Assembly: GCA_946406585.1 (NCBI GenBank)
Contig: CAMJLI010000095.1
Span: 1-7,439, forward strand
Source of the DNA: an uncultured Prevotellaceae bacterium
GTDB lineage: Bacteria; Bacteroidota; Bacteroidia; Bacteroidales; Bacteroidaceae
Length of the DNA: 7,439 nucleotides
Reading direction: 5' to 3'
Positions 1 through 6,213 of this stretch are shown here, in pieces. The first letter of the stretch is position 1. Every line of letters starts with the position of its first letter. Below the pieces are notes generated by a model. It did not search any database and was not told the origin of the DNA. It saw nothing but the letters and a program-made list of their open reading frames with translations. A program made the translations under genes and the position numbers.

Positions 1-1109
1 TCGCTCTCTGCTATCTTCTGCAGCATGGTTTCTGCCACGTCGCTATGTTTGTGCAGGTAGTTGTCCACCTCTTGCTTGATGAAGTCGCCAACATACTTGT
101 TCACCGACACGCCATTGGGACTCATGGTCAGCGAACCGAGCTTGATTTTTGTCTGGCTCTCAAACATCGGTTCTTCGATGTTTACGGCGATGGCTGCCAC
201 CAGTCCGTTGCGGATGTCGCTGTATTCGAAGCCTTTCCCTGAGAATTCCTTTATGGTCTTGGCTATATGCTCCTTGAAAGCGCTTTGGTGCGTTCCTCCT
301 TGGGTGGTGTGTTGTCCGTTCACGAAGGAGTGGTACTCTTCGCCGTATTGGTTGGTGTGTGTGAAGGCTATCTCGATGTCTTCCCCTTTCATGTGAATGA
401 TGGGGTAGATGCCCGGCGTTGTCATGGTGTCGTTGAGCAAGTCTTCCAGTCCGTTGCGGCTGAGAATCCTCCTGCCATTGTACATTATCGTCAGTCCGGT
501 GTTGAGATAGGTGTAGTTCCTCAACATGTTTTCCACTATCTCGTCGTGGAAATGATAGTTCTTGAACATCGTGTTGTCGGGCTCGAACCAGATGTATGTT
601 CCGTTTTCGTCGTCCGACTTCTTCGTCTCATCCAACTGCAGTTCACCTCTGTTGAAAGTGGCCTTGCGCACCATGCCGTCCCTATAAGACCTCACTTCAA
701 ATCTGGCGCTCAGGGCGTTGACGGCTTTCACGCCGACACCGTTGAGGCCCACGCTCTTCTTGAAGGCCTTGGAGTCGTATTTTCCACCGGTGTTGAGCAC
801 GCTGACGGCCTCGATGAGCTTCCCTTGGGGTATGCCGCGGCCATAGTCGCGCACCCTCACTCGCAGGTTGTCTTCAATGTCAATCTCGATGCGTTTTCCC
901 GCATTCATCTTGAATTCGTCGATGGAGTTGTCGATGACCTCCTTGAGCAGGACGTAAATGCCGTCTTCGGGCAGCGAGCCGTCGCCCAGTCGGCCGATAT
1001 ACATTCCAGGCCGTGTGCGTATGTGCTCTATGCCTGTCAGTGTGCGTATGTTTTCGTCTGTATATTCTACTTGTTCTGTGTCTGTTGTGAATAGTTGGTC
1101 TTCTTGCAT
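1..1109 (-). CDS. parE: DNA topoisomerase IV subunit B (ParE), N-terminal 369 codons, cut by window edge
   Basis: ATPase subunit of type IIA topoisomerase IV, which with ParC decatenates and relaxes chromosomes. Translation from the ATG at 1109 stays open to the left edge. It shows the GHKL ATPase fold: KEVIDNSIDE at residues 56-65 (predicted catalytic Glu57 and Mg-binding Asn61), DYGRGIP at 88-94, and the ATP lid GLNGVGVKAVNALS at 121-134. The transducer domain has VNGQHTTQGGTH at 263-274 and the ATP-contacting QTKIKLG at 319-325. The RPGMYIGRLGDGS...DGIYVLL start (34-54) resembles Bacteroidota ParE rather than GyrB, which usually reads RPAMYIGDT..GLHHLVYE. The TOPRIM and C-terminal parts lie outside the window. 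The start is 28 nt after the stop of the GNAT-like gene, with no promoter motif between, so it is probably co-transcribed with it. A GyrB identity is less likely but not excluded without the rest. Confidence 0.93.
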   Translation of the reverse strand, partial: MQEDQLFTTDTEQVEYTDENIRTLTGIEHIRTRPGMYIGRLGDGSLPEDGIYVLLKEVIDNSIDEFKMNAGKRIEIDIEDNLRVRVRDYGRGIPQGKLIEAVSVLNTGGKYDSKAFKKSVGLNGVGVKAVNALSARFEVRSYRDGMVRKATFNRGELQLDETKKSDDENGTYIWFEPDNTMFKNYHFHDEIVENMLRNYTYLNTGLTIMYNGRRILSRNGLEDLLNDTMTTPGIYPIIHMKGEDIEIAFTHTNQYGEEYHSFVNGQHTTQGGTHQSAFKEHIAKTIKEFSGKGFEYSDIRNGLVAAIAVNIEEPMFESQTKIKLGSLTMSPNGVSVNKYVGDFIKQEVDNYLHKHSDVAETMLQKIAES

Positions 1110-1137
1110 GTATTGTTGCTTTTTCAGAAGTTGTTTT

Positions 1138-2289
1138 TTATTCTATGGTCTTCTTGTAGCAGCGGCGCCGCTTGTGGAGTTCTGTTTTCAGTTCTCCCCA
1201 TTGGCTTTGCACGTTTGTGTTGGTTTCCATCTCCACATTGGTCTCTCCCCATTCGAATCCGTATGCGGAATAGCGTGGGATGAGGTCGGAGAAGAGCAAT
1301 GCGTTGGCGCCCTTGTTGCGGTATTCCGGGAGCACGCCGACGAGATACAGGTCCACGATGTTGGTCTTGTGCCATTTGATGGCCCTGAGCAGGTGCCACC
1401 AGCCGAAGGGCCACAGCCGTCCGCGCCAGCATTTTTGCAGTGCCTTGGTGAGCGACGGCAGGGTGAGTCCCACACCCACCACCTTGTGCGGCTCGATGTT
1501 CCAGTCCTCTATCACCGTGAAGAGGTTCAGGTCGGCCATTGGCATGTAGGTGTTCACGTATTGGTCCACCTGGCGCTCGGTGAGTTCCGAGAAGGAGTAG
1601 AGGTCTTTGAAGCATTCATTGATGACCTTGAAGACTTCTTGTCCGTAGCCGCCCTCAAAGACTTCCTTGCGGGTGAGCTTTTTCACGTGCAGGTTGTACC
1701 GGCGCTCTATCATGCTTGCTATCTTGGCATATCTCTCCGGCACCTCTTTCGGCACGAACAGCTTGAATTCCACGTAGTCGTTGTCTTTCTCGAAGCCACC
1801 CATCTTTTCGATGTGCTCTGGATAGTATGGGTAGTTGTATATGGTGGCCAATGTGCCGAGTTGGTCGAATCCCCAGATGAGCATGCCTTCCGGGTCCATG
1901 TCGGTGAATCCCAGTGGTCCCACGATTTCGGTCATGCCCTTGCTCTTGCCGTAGTCTTCCACGGCTTTTATCAGGGCGGTGGACACTTCGATGTCGTCGA
2001 TGAAGTCAATCCATCCGAAACGCACCACCTTGCGGTTCCATTTGCCGTTTGCCTTATGGTTGATGATGGCTGCTACACGGCCCACGATGCGGTTGTCCTT
2101 GTAAGCCAGATAATATTCTGCCTCACAAAACTCGAATGCGGCATTCTTGTCCTTGCTCAGCGTGCCCCAGTCGTCGCTGAAGAGGACAGGGGCGTCGTAT
2201 TTGTTGCCTTTATAAAGGTCGTAATGAAATTCGATGAATCGCTTTAGGTCCTTGCGTGTCTCTACTTTTTTTATCGCAATTGCAGACAT
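1138..2289 (-). CDS. GNAT-like N-acetyltransferase-fold protein (YghO-like), function unknown
   Basis: A 383-residue soluble protein; no signal peptide is visible. The C-terminal half has a GNAT-like acyl-CoA-binding segment: IVDLYLVGVLPEYRNKGANA at 311-330, where a beta strand leads into an (R/Q)xxGxxxxL-type loop, followed by a helix. The N-terminal half also looks GNAT-like, with RIVGRVAAIINHK at 67-79 and a conserved-looking GPLGFTDMDPEGMLIWGFD at 124-142. The size and overall pattern match a family of uncharacterised bacterial proteins related to E. coli YghO, recognised here from memory rather than by search. The acceptor substrate cannot be read from the sequence. It is the first gene after a consensus promoter at 2322-2353 and lies 28 nt before parE, so it probably heads a two-gene or longer transcript. 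The ATG at 2289 is about 26 nt downstream of the predicted transcription start. The fold call is fairly sure; the activity is not. Confidence 0.8.
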   Translation of the reverse strand: MSAIAIKKVETRKDLKRFIEFHYDLYKGNKYDAPVLFSDDWGTLSKDKNAAFEFCEAEYYLAYKDNRIVGRVAAIINHKANGKWNRKVVRFGWIDFIDDIEVSTALIKAVEDYGKSKGMTEIVGPLGFTDMDPEGMLIWGFDQLGTLATIYNYPYYPEHIEKMGGFEKDNDYVEFKLFVPKEVPERYAKIASMIERRYNLHVKKLTRKEVFEGGYGQEVFKVINECFKDLYSFSELTERQVDQYVNTYMPMADLNLFTVIEDWNIEPHKVVGVGLTLPSLTKALQKCWRGRLWPFGWWHLLRAIKWHKTNIVDLYLVGVLPEYRNKGANALLFSDLIPRYSAYGFEWGETNVEMETNTNVQSQWGELKTELHKRRRCYKKTIE

Positions 2290-2321
2290 GTAAAAAAATT
2301 ATTGGTGATCTTTGTAACTTG

Positions 2322-2353
2322 CAAAGGTAAGCATATTTGGCTACTTCGCCAAA
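2322..2353 (-). promoter_or_regulatory. Bacteroidota-type promoter for GNAT-like gene and parE
   Basis: On the minus strand TTTG (2350-2353) is followed after exactly 20 nt by TACCTTTG (2322-2329). This fits the Bacteroidota primary-sigma consensus TTTG / 19-21 nt / TAnnTTTG. Transcription would begin near 2315, giving a short leader of about 26 nt before the ATG at 2289. The -33 element lies only 7 nt beyond the stop codon of the upstream methyltransferase gene and is inside one arm of the inverted repeat at 2335-2354. Confidence 0.8.
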
Positions 2354-2354
2354 T
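2335..2354 (-). repeat. 7-bp inverted repeat overlapping promoter; possible operator or weak terminator
   Basis: Perfect 7-bp arms ATTTGGC (2335-2341) and GCCAAAT (2348-2354) flank a 6-nt loop. The repeat starts 6 nt after the stop codon of the methyltransferase gene, so its transcript could fold into a small hairpin, but no U-run follows. It also covers the -33 element and part of the spacer of the next promoter, the position expected of a repressor site. The sequence alone does not decide between these roles. Confidence 0.4.
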
Positions 2355-2360
2355 TTTCCT

Positions 2361-3590
2361 TTATTTTTTCTCACATACGAAAATGATGTGTGTGTTGTCG
2401 GCGGTGGTGGTGGCGAAAAGGTAGTATTTTCCTCCGTCTGCCATTTTCAGCCGCTGTCGCAGTTGTGCTGTCGTCAAGGGGAAATTTCTCACGGTGATGT
2501 TGGCTTGTCTTATGTCTTGGAGATTGGTGCGCAGCAGTCGCTTGTTCATCGTCGTTGTCCTGATGATGTGCATTGTCCGCCCGGGGAAGTCTTGCTTGTA
2601 GGAGTTTGAGATGAACAAGTGGCTGTTTGGCGAGATGGCTTTGATTTCGTATTTTCTTGCAAGGGTGGAGAAGCACCCTCCTTTCATTATGGCGGCATGT
2701 GGTTCGTAGAGCCATGTTGCACTCATGGCTTCGTCGGTGGAGGTTATTGCCGGCGCGGGTGTTGCCGACAGTTCGTTTTCTTCGTCGGTGATGAATGTCC
2801 CGTTGTCGTTGACGCAGAAGAGCCTCACCGGAACATTGGTTTGTTGTGCCGACAGCACTACGAGTAGTTCTTTGCACTCGTTGGCTGTGGCGAGGATGTG
2901 TATTTCTTTTACAGAGTGTGGTGCGGTGTCGTTGATGATTCTCTTTGTCTCATGCCAGTCGAGCATGGGCGACAGCTTGAGCATGATGACATTGGCGGTG
3001 GTGAGCAACTGCGGCAGCAGTGGCAGGATGTCGGGCGTGCAGTCCTTGATGGCGAAGGTGCGCCCTCCATGGCTGTCGCGTCGTGCTGGGTCGATGAATA
3101 GCAGTTGCAGGTGGGGCAGTTTCTCCAACTGCTGAATGCTGTCTCCCTCCCATATTTCCACTCCTTTGAGATTCAAGGCTTTGAAATTGTTTCGTGCACA
3201 TTCGCATAGTTCCTGTTGTTGTTCAATGTATATGCTTCGAGTGAAAAGTGCGGAGAGGAAAGAGAAGTCCACACCCAGGCCGCCGGTAAGGTCGGCAAAA
3301 GTCCTGTCGCCTGCATCCGTCTGTCCTTCATCCATCCATCTTTTGGCTACATCCACCTTGTATCGTGCTGCTTCCTCTGACGAGCATTGTTCCATTGCTA
3401 GGTGGTGAGGGTAGATGATGTCGTCGCATCTCGCCCATGTTGGCAGTTTTGCGCTTGCCTTTTGCCATCCTGCTATTTGCTCGATGGCAAGGGGCATTTC
3501 CACATCAGGGTATCTTTTGGCTTGCAGTGCCAGGGAGCTGATGTTGTCGTTTCGATGTCCGAGGATGAATGCTTTGGTGGTGGACTTCAT
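2361..3590 (-). CDS. Class I SAM-dependent methyltransferase with C-terminal THUMP-like domain
   Basis: A 409-residue cytoplasmic protein resembling the Bacteroidota family of P. gingivalis PG_1098. The N-terminal helical region includes SSLALQAKRYP at 18-28. The Rossmann methyltransferase core has motif I FADLTGGLGVD at 98-108 (SAM-binding glycines), YIEQ at 121-124 as the acidic end of strand 2, GDS at 149-151, and IDPARR at 167-172 in the motif IV position. A ferredoxin-like/THUMP-like C-terminal part follows, with YEPHAAIMKGG at 295-305 and VRNFPL...LRQRLKMADGGKYYLFAT at 367-394. THUMP-like domains suggest an RNA substrate, possibly tRNA, but the target is unknown. The ATG at 3590 is chosen because it aligns with the usual M..(K/T)..FI..H start. 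An in-frame TTG at 3608 would add six residues but falls just after the hairpin at 3615-3638. The gene sits 65 nt after lemA, with no promoter motif seen. Confidence 0.85.
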   Translation of the reverse strand: MKSTTKAFILGHRNDNISSLALQAKRYPDVEMPLAIEQIAGWQKASAKLPTWARCDDIIYPHHLAMEQCSSEEAARYKVDVAKRWMDEGQTDAGDRTFADLTGGLGVDFSFLSALFTRSIYIEQQQELCECARNNFKALNLKGVEIWEGDSIQQLEKLPHLQLLFIDPARRDSHGGRTFAIKDCTPDILPLLPQLLTTANVIMLKLSPMLDWHETKRIINDTAPHSVKEIHILATANECKELLVVLSAQQTNVPVRLFCVNDNGTFITDEENELSATPAPAITSTDEAMSATWLYEPHAAIMKGGCFSTLARKYEIKAISPNSHLFISNSYKQDFPGRTMHIIRTTTMNKRLLRTNLQDIRQANITVRNFPLTTAQLRQRLKMADGGKYYLFATTTADNTHIIFVCEKK

Positions 3591-3614
3591 GATGATGGGC
3601 GGCAGCAATCAATA

Positions 3615-3638
3615 GCCCCCTCCGGTTTTGGAGGGGGC
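3615..3638 (-). terminator. Strong GC-rich hairpin after lemA, possible terminator or intergenic repeat
   Basis: Perfect 9-bp arms GCCCCCTCC (3615-3623) and GGAGGGGGC (3630-3638) enclose a 6-nt loop (extra G-T closing pair possible). It begins 17 nt after the lemA stop codon and ends 24 nt before the start of the methyltransferase gene. In the direction of transcription it is followed by TATTGATTGC, not a U-run, so classical intrinsic termination is doubtful. It could instead attenuate read-through, protect the lemA mRNA 3' end, or be one copy of a dispersed palindrome. Confidence 0.5.
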
Positions 3639-3655
3639 GAAATGGTTGTAGTGTT

Positions 3656-4237
3656 TTAGAATTTCACTTTTGGAGCTTTTTGCGCTTCAGCATCTGCAGC
3701 GAACTTCTCCATTGTCCTGAATCCGAATATTCCTGCCAACAAGTTGTTTGGGAATTTTCTTATATGGCGGTTGTATTCGGTCACTTTCTCATTGAACTTG
3801 TTTCTTGCCTCGTTGATGCGGTTTTCTGTTCCTTCGAGTTGCTTTTGCAGGTCGAGGAAGTTCTCGTTGGCCTTCAGGTCAGGATAGTTCTCCGATACGG
3901 CGATGAGTCTTCCCAATGCCGAGCCGAGTTCGCCCTGGGCCTTTTGGTATTGCTGCAGCTGTTCCGGGGTGCAGTTGCTTGGGTCGATGTTGATTGATGT
4001 TGCCTTTGCACGAGCCTCCACCACTTCTTTCAGGGTGTTCTCCTCATGTTGTGCATACCCCTTTACAGTTTCCACCAAGTTGTCGATGAGGTCGTATCTG
4101 CGCTGGTAAGCCGATTGTACATCTGCGGCAGCCTGAGTGGCTTCCTCTTGGACTCCAACCATGCCATTGTAGGCAGAGATACCCCATAATACTGCCACCG
4201 CAACGATGGCAAGAATGGTCATTGTACTTTTTTTCAT
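3656..4237 (-). CDS. lemA: LemA family membrane-anchored coiled-coil protein
   Basis: A 193-residue protein, normal for the family, with one N-terminal membrane segment (about residues 7-24, TILAIVAVAVLWGISAYN) followed by an all-helical domain. Family hallmarks are RRYDLIDNLVETVKGYAQHE at 46-65, the following LKEVVEARAKA at 69-79, ENYPDLKANENFLDLQKQLE at 116-135, and ENRINEARNKFNEKVTEYN at 138-156, ending in RKFPNNLLAGIFGF at 160-173. The molecular role of LemA is not established; it is widespread and often encoded beside TPM-domain proteins, as here, which suggests a shared envelope function. The ATG is 41 nt after the TPM gene stop with no promoter motif between, so the two are probably one transcript. 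The hairpin downstream may end it. The family assignment is very secure; the function is not. Confidence 0.95.
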   Translation of the reverse strand: MKKSTMTILAIVAVAVLWGISAYNGMVGVQEEATQAAADVQSAYQRRYDLIDNLVETVKGYAQHEENTLKEVVEARAKATSINIDPSNCTPEQLQQYQKAQGELGSALGRLIAVSENYPDLKANENFLDLQKQLEGTENRINEARNKFNEKVTEYNRHIRKFPNNLLAGIFGFRTMEKFAADAEAQKAPKVKF

Positions 4238-4278
4238 GATGTTTCTCTATTTATTAGTGATTGATTGTTTGCATGATG

Positions 4279-5127
4279 TCACCAGCCGCCGCCGGCACCG
4301 CCGCCGCCAAACGAACCGCCGCCGTAGCTGCCGCCGCCAAATCCGCCGCCTCTGCCGAATCCACCACCGAATCCGCCGCCGCCGATATAGATGTTGCCGC
4401 CGCTATAACCGCTGCCTCCGCTATATCCGCTGCCACCGGTGAAGCCTTTGCCTCCATGGTGACGCCAGAGGTAAATGATGATTCCTACGATGATGAGGAA
4501 CAATAATATGTCGCCAAAGGTGATCTCGTCTCCACTGGCTGTTTGTGTGGTGGATGGTGGCAGTTCGCCGCTCTTCAACTGTGAGTAGATGGCGAAACAG
4601 GTCTGCACCACGGCCATGTCGGGATTGTTGGCGCGCATGTATGGCTGGATGAAGTTCCTGCCTATCTTGGCGCATGTTATGTCTGGCAGATAAGCTTCGA
4701 GTCCCTTGCCGGGTGCTATGAAGTATTGGTGGTCTTCCACAGCTATCACCACCACGAGTCCGGTGCGTGTGTCCTTGTATCCTATTCCATAGTTGTTGCC
4801 CACGTCTTGTGCCATCCTGAAGGCATCGCCGTTTTTCACGTGTCTTACGATGATGAATGCCGACTGCACGTCCAGTTCGCTGTTGAGCTTGCGTAGATAG
4901 TAGTTGGCCGTGTCTCTGTATTCAATGTTTAGGATTTCGTCGGGGTCGCTGACGAATTGTGTGGAATCTTGGAGGAAAACAAGTTGGATGTGCTCGGCAT
5001 CCCAAATTGGAAAGCCGTCTTCGGCTTTTTCCAAATCGGCAGCCCAAGCCATCATGCCGACAGCCATCATGGCTGTCAGCCACAGAAAGCGAAGCATTCT
5101 AATGCTTGTCTGGGTTTTGGCGGTCAT
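4279..5127 (-). CDS. TPM-domain membrane protein with glycine-rich C-terminal tail (YgcG-like)
   Basis: A 282-residue protein from the ATG at 5127. A second in-frame ATG at 5097 (residue 11) would begin directly at the signal peptide MLRFLWLTAMMAVGMMAWAA and may be the true start. The secreted part, about 31-200, contains the TPM domain: AFIIVRHVKNGDAFRMAQDV at 90-109, then IGYKDTRTGLVVVIAVEDHQ at 115-134, then FIAPGKGLEAYLPD at 136-149. A single membrane helix follows at about 206-221 (DILLFLIIVGIIIYLW), flanked by RHHGGK, and then a tail rich in Gly, Ser, Tyr and Phe from 225 ending GGGAGGGW. TPM domains (also called TPM_phosphatase) occur in thylakoid TLP18.3 and bacterial YgcG-type proteins; phosphatase activity has been described for some plant members only. 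With a cleaved signal, the glycine tail would face the cytosol. Its own promoter lies at 5153-5183 and lemA follows. Confidence 0.9.
   Translation of the reverse strand: MTAKTQTSIRMLRFLWLTAMMAVGMMAWAADLEKAEDGFPIWDAEHIQLVFLQDSTQFVSDPDEILNIEYRDTANYYLRKLNSELDVQSAFIIVRHVKNGDAFRMAQDVGNNYGIGYKDTRTGLVVVIAVEDHQYFIAPGKGLEAYLPDITCAKIGRNFIQPYMRANNPDMAVVQTCFAIYSQLKSGELPPSTTQTASGDEITFGDILLFLIIVGIIIYLWRHHGGKGFTGGSGYSGGSGYSGGNIYIGGGGFGGGFGRGGGFGGGSYGGGSFGGGGAGGGW
4282..4449 (-). repeat. Low-complexity Gly-rich coding repeat in the TPM protein tail
   Basis: The last 56 codons of the TPM gene are dominated by glycine. Two adjacent GGSGYS hexapeptides (residues 231-242) are followed by a degenerate run of GGGFGGGF and GGGSYGGGSF units. 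At DNA level this is a GCC/GCCGCCGC-rich simple repeat on the plus strand, which explains several alanine- and arginine-rich reading frames there that are not genes. The tract could vary in length between strains by slippage in units of three. Confidence 0.8.
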
Positions 5128-5149
5128 GTTGTTGAAAATGCGAAAAGTG

Positions 5150-5165
5150 ATGCAAATATATGCAT
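5150..5165 (-). repeat. Near-perfect 16-bp palindrome over the -7 box of the TPM promoter
   Basis: Positions 5150-5165 read ATGCAAATATATGCAT, an inverted repeat with seven of eight pairs matching. It covers the whole TATATTTG -7 element of the predicted TPM/lemA promoter. In an AT-rich stretch this can arise by chance, so an operator role is only a suggestion. Confidence 0.3.
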
Positions 5166-5183
5166 ATTTTGTGACAAATGCAA
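5153..5183 (-). promoter_or_regulatory. Bacteroidota-type promoter for the TPM-lemA unit
   Basis: On the minus strand GTTG (TTG core at 5181-5183) is followed after 20 nt by TATATTTG (5153-5160), a full match to the TAnnTTTG -7 consensus and three of four bases for the -33 TTTG. Transcription would begin near 5146, leaving about 19 nt to the ATG at 5127 or 49 nt to the ATG at 5097. Either leader is plausible. The surrounding 5128-5234 gap is AT-rich and holds no gene. Confidence 0.7.
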
Positions 5184-5234
5184 CTTTTTCCCAAAATATC
5201 GTGATAAGTTGATGTCAAAACTGTTTGTGCCTTG

Positions 5235-5648
5235 TCAAGCGAGCATTGCAAGAGCCTTGTTCTCTGCTTGTTCCATGATTTGCCTCTCGCCGGGTCCCTT
5301 GTCGTTTATGCCACACAAGTGGAGGATGCCATGTATGATGACACGATGCAGTTCGTTGTCGTATTCGGTGCCTTGCTGCATGGCATTTGAGGCCACCGTG
5401 TCGAGTGAGATGACGATGTCGCCACTGATGGTGTCGCCTTCGGAGTAATCGAATGTGATGATGTCGGTATAGTAGTCGTGCCCCAGGTATTGGTTGTTGA
5501 CGGCGAGTATGTTCTCGTCGTTTACGAACATATACCCTATGTCGCCCACAGTCTTGCCGTAGGAGGCTGCCACGGCCTTTATCCATGATGTGGTGTCCCG
5601 CTTTTTTATTTTTGGCATTTTCACGCCGTCAGCATTGTATGTAATCAT
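5235..5648 (-). CDS. ybeY: Endoribonuclease YbeY, Bacteroidota variant
   Basis: Metal-dependent single-strand endoribonuclease of the UPF0054 family, implicated in 16S rRNA 3'-end maturation and ribosome quality control. The product is 137 residues, a usual size for the group. Motifs: YMFVNDENILAVNNQYLGHD at 39-58, TDIITFDY at 61-68 (replacing TNVLSFP of E. coli), GDIVIS at 76-81, and the zinc-site helix HGILHLCGINDK at 106-117. In the canonical HGxLHLxGYDH the third ligand is His; here the aligned residue is Asp116, and the arginine usual in the NxxYR motif is Leu55. Both look like lineage traits rather than decay. The start is the ATG at 5648 (MITYNADGVK). The frame is open further upstream, to an ATG at 5756, but that extension would lie inside coaD and is basic and low-complexity. 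It starts 31 nt after coaD. Confidence 0.93.
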   Translation of the reverse strand: MITYNADGVKMPKIKKRDTTSWIKAVAASYGKTVGDIGYMFVNDENILAVNNQYLGHDYYTDIITFDYSEGDTISGDIVISLDTVASNAMQQGTEYDNELHRVIIHGILHLCGINDKGPGERQIMEQAENKALAMLA

Positions 5649-5679
5649 GAGTTTATGGTTGGTCGTTTTTGATTGATGG

Positions 5680-6153
5680 CTATTTCTTGCTTGGTGAATG
5701 GTCTGCCTTGCTTGGTGAAGGGAGGTATGGGGTGATGTCTTTGCCGTTGAGGGCAAGGGTTCTCACCATCGACGAACTGATGCACGCCAAGTCGGGTGAT
5801 GCGAACAGTATCACGGTCTCGAGTCCGCTGAGTAGCCGGTTGATGTCGGCTTGTTCGCGCTCATATTCAAAATCCTTGACATTGCGCACGCCTTTCACCA
5901 CACATTGCGCTCCCTCTCGAATGGCAAAGTCTACGGTGAGGCCCTCATAGCCTTTCACTTCCACTCTTGGGTTGTCGGCGTAGACCTTGGCAATGTTGCT
6001 GATTCGTTCTTCTGTTGGAATGGAATATTTTTTGTTCTCGTTTATTCCCACTCCGATTACGATATTGTCGGCGATGGCCAATGCTCGTTTCACGATGTCG
6101 GCATGTCCTATTGTGAAAGGGTCGAAACTGCCTACGAAGATGGCTTTTTTCAT
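5680..6153 (-). CDS. coaD: Phosphopantetheine adenylyltransferase (CoaD)
   Basis: Transfers AMP from ATP to 4'-phosphopantetheine giving dephospho-CoA, the penultimate step of coenzyme A synthesis, in the cytosol. The 157-residue product has the nucleotidyltransferase signature GSFDPFTIGHADIV at 8-21 with the TxGH motif (Thr14, His17), then KGVRNVKDFEYE at 88-99 in the place of the usual RGLRxxxDFEYE, and the C-terminal ISSSMVR at 125-131, equivalent to the ISSSxVR motif. Length is normal (E. coli 159). The C-terminal end is unusual: SPSKADH followed by SPSKK, encoded by a 13-bp direct repeat (5686-5698 and 5707-5719). It lies 60 nt after ruvB and 31 nt before ybeY; no promoter motif was found in the ruvB-coaD gap, so co-transcription is likely. 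Confidence 0.96.
   Translation of the reverse strand: MKKAIFVGSFDPFTIGHADIVKRALAIADNIVIGVGINENKKYSIPTEERISNIAKVYADNPRVEVKGYEGLTVDFAIREGAQCVVKGVRNVKDFEYEREQADINRLLSGLETVILFASPDLACISSSMVRTLALNGKDITPYLPSPSKADHSPSKK
5686..5719 (-). repeat. 13-bp direct repeat inside the coaD 3' end
   Basis: CTTGCTTGGTGAA occurs at 5686-5698 and again at 5707-5719 on the plus strand. The period is 21 bp, so the reading frame is kept and the protein gains a repeated SPSK unit at its extreme C-terminus. It looks like a recent small tandem duplication in a tolerant tail. Confidence 0.75.
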
Positions 6154-6213
6154 TTGATGCAGATATCAGTGTGTGATGGTTGTATAAATGAGAATCATAT
6201 GTCCATGTGATGC

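Noticed and set aside
267..1094. A 275-codon plus-strand open frame
   Set aside because: It lies opposite parE, whose minus-strand translation shows all GHKL motifs; the plus-strand product resembles nothing.
958..2247. A 429-codon plus-strand open frame opposite the GNAT-like gene
   Set aside because: It is antisense to a convincing protein across its length and has no recognisable domain; His/Val-rich composition is typical of a frame opposite a coding strand.
3591..3608. TTG start adding six residues to the methyltransferase
   Set aside because: The ATG at 3590 fits the expected N-terminus and the extension has no family support.
4206..4506. Arg-rich and Ala-rich plus-strand frames that look like unusual small proteins
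   Set aside because: They come from reading the complement of the glycine-coding simple repeat in the TPM gene.
5649..5756. A 36-residue N-terminal extension of YbeY
   Set aside because: It would overlap coaD, is low in complexity, and precedes the MITYNADG start typical of the family size; the ATG at 5648 is preferred.
6194..6211. Small hairpin after ruvB as a terminator
   Set aside because: The 7-bp plus-strand pairing relies on a T-G wobble that becomes an A-C mismatch in the actual minus-strand transcript, and there is no U-run.
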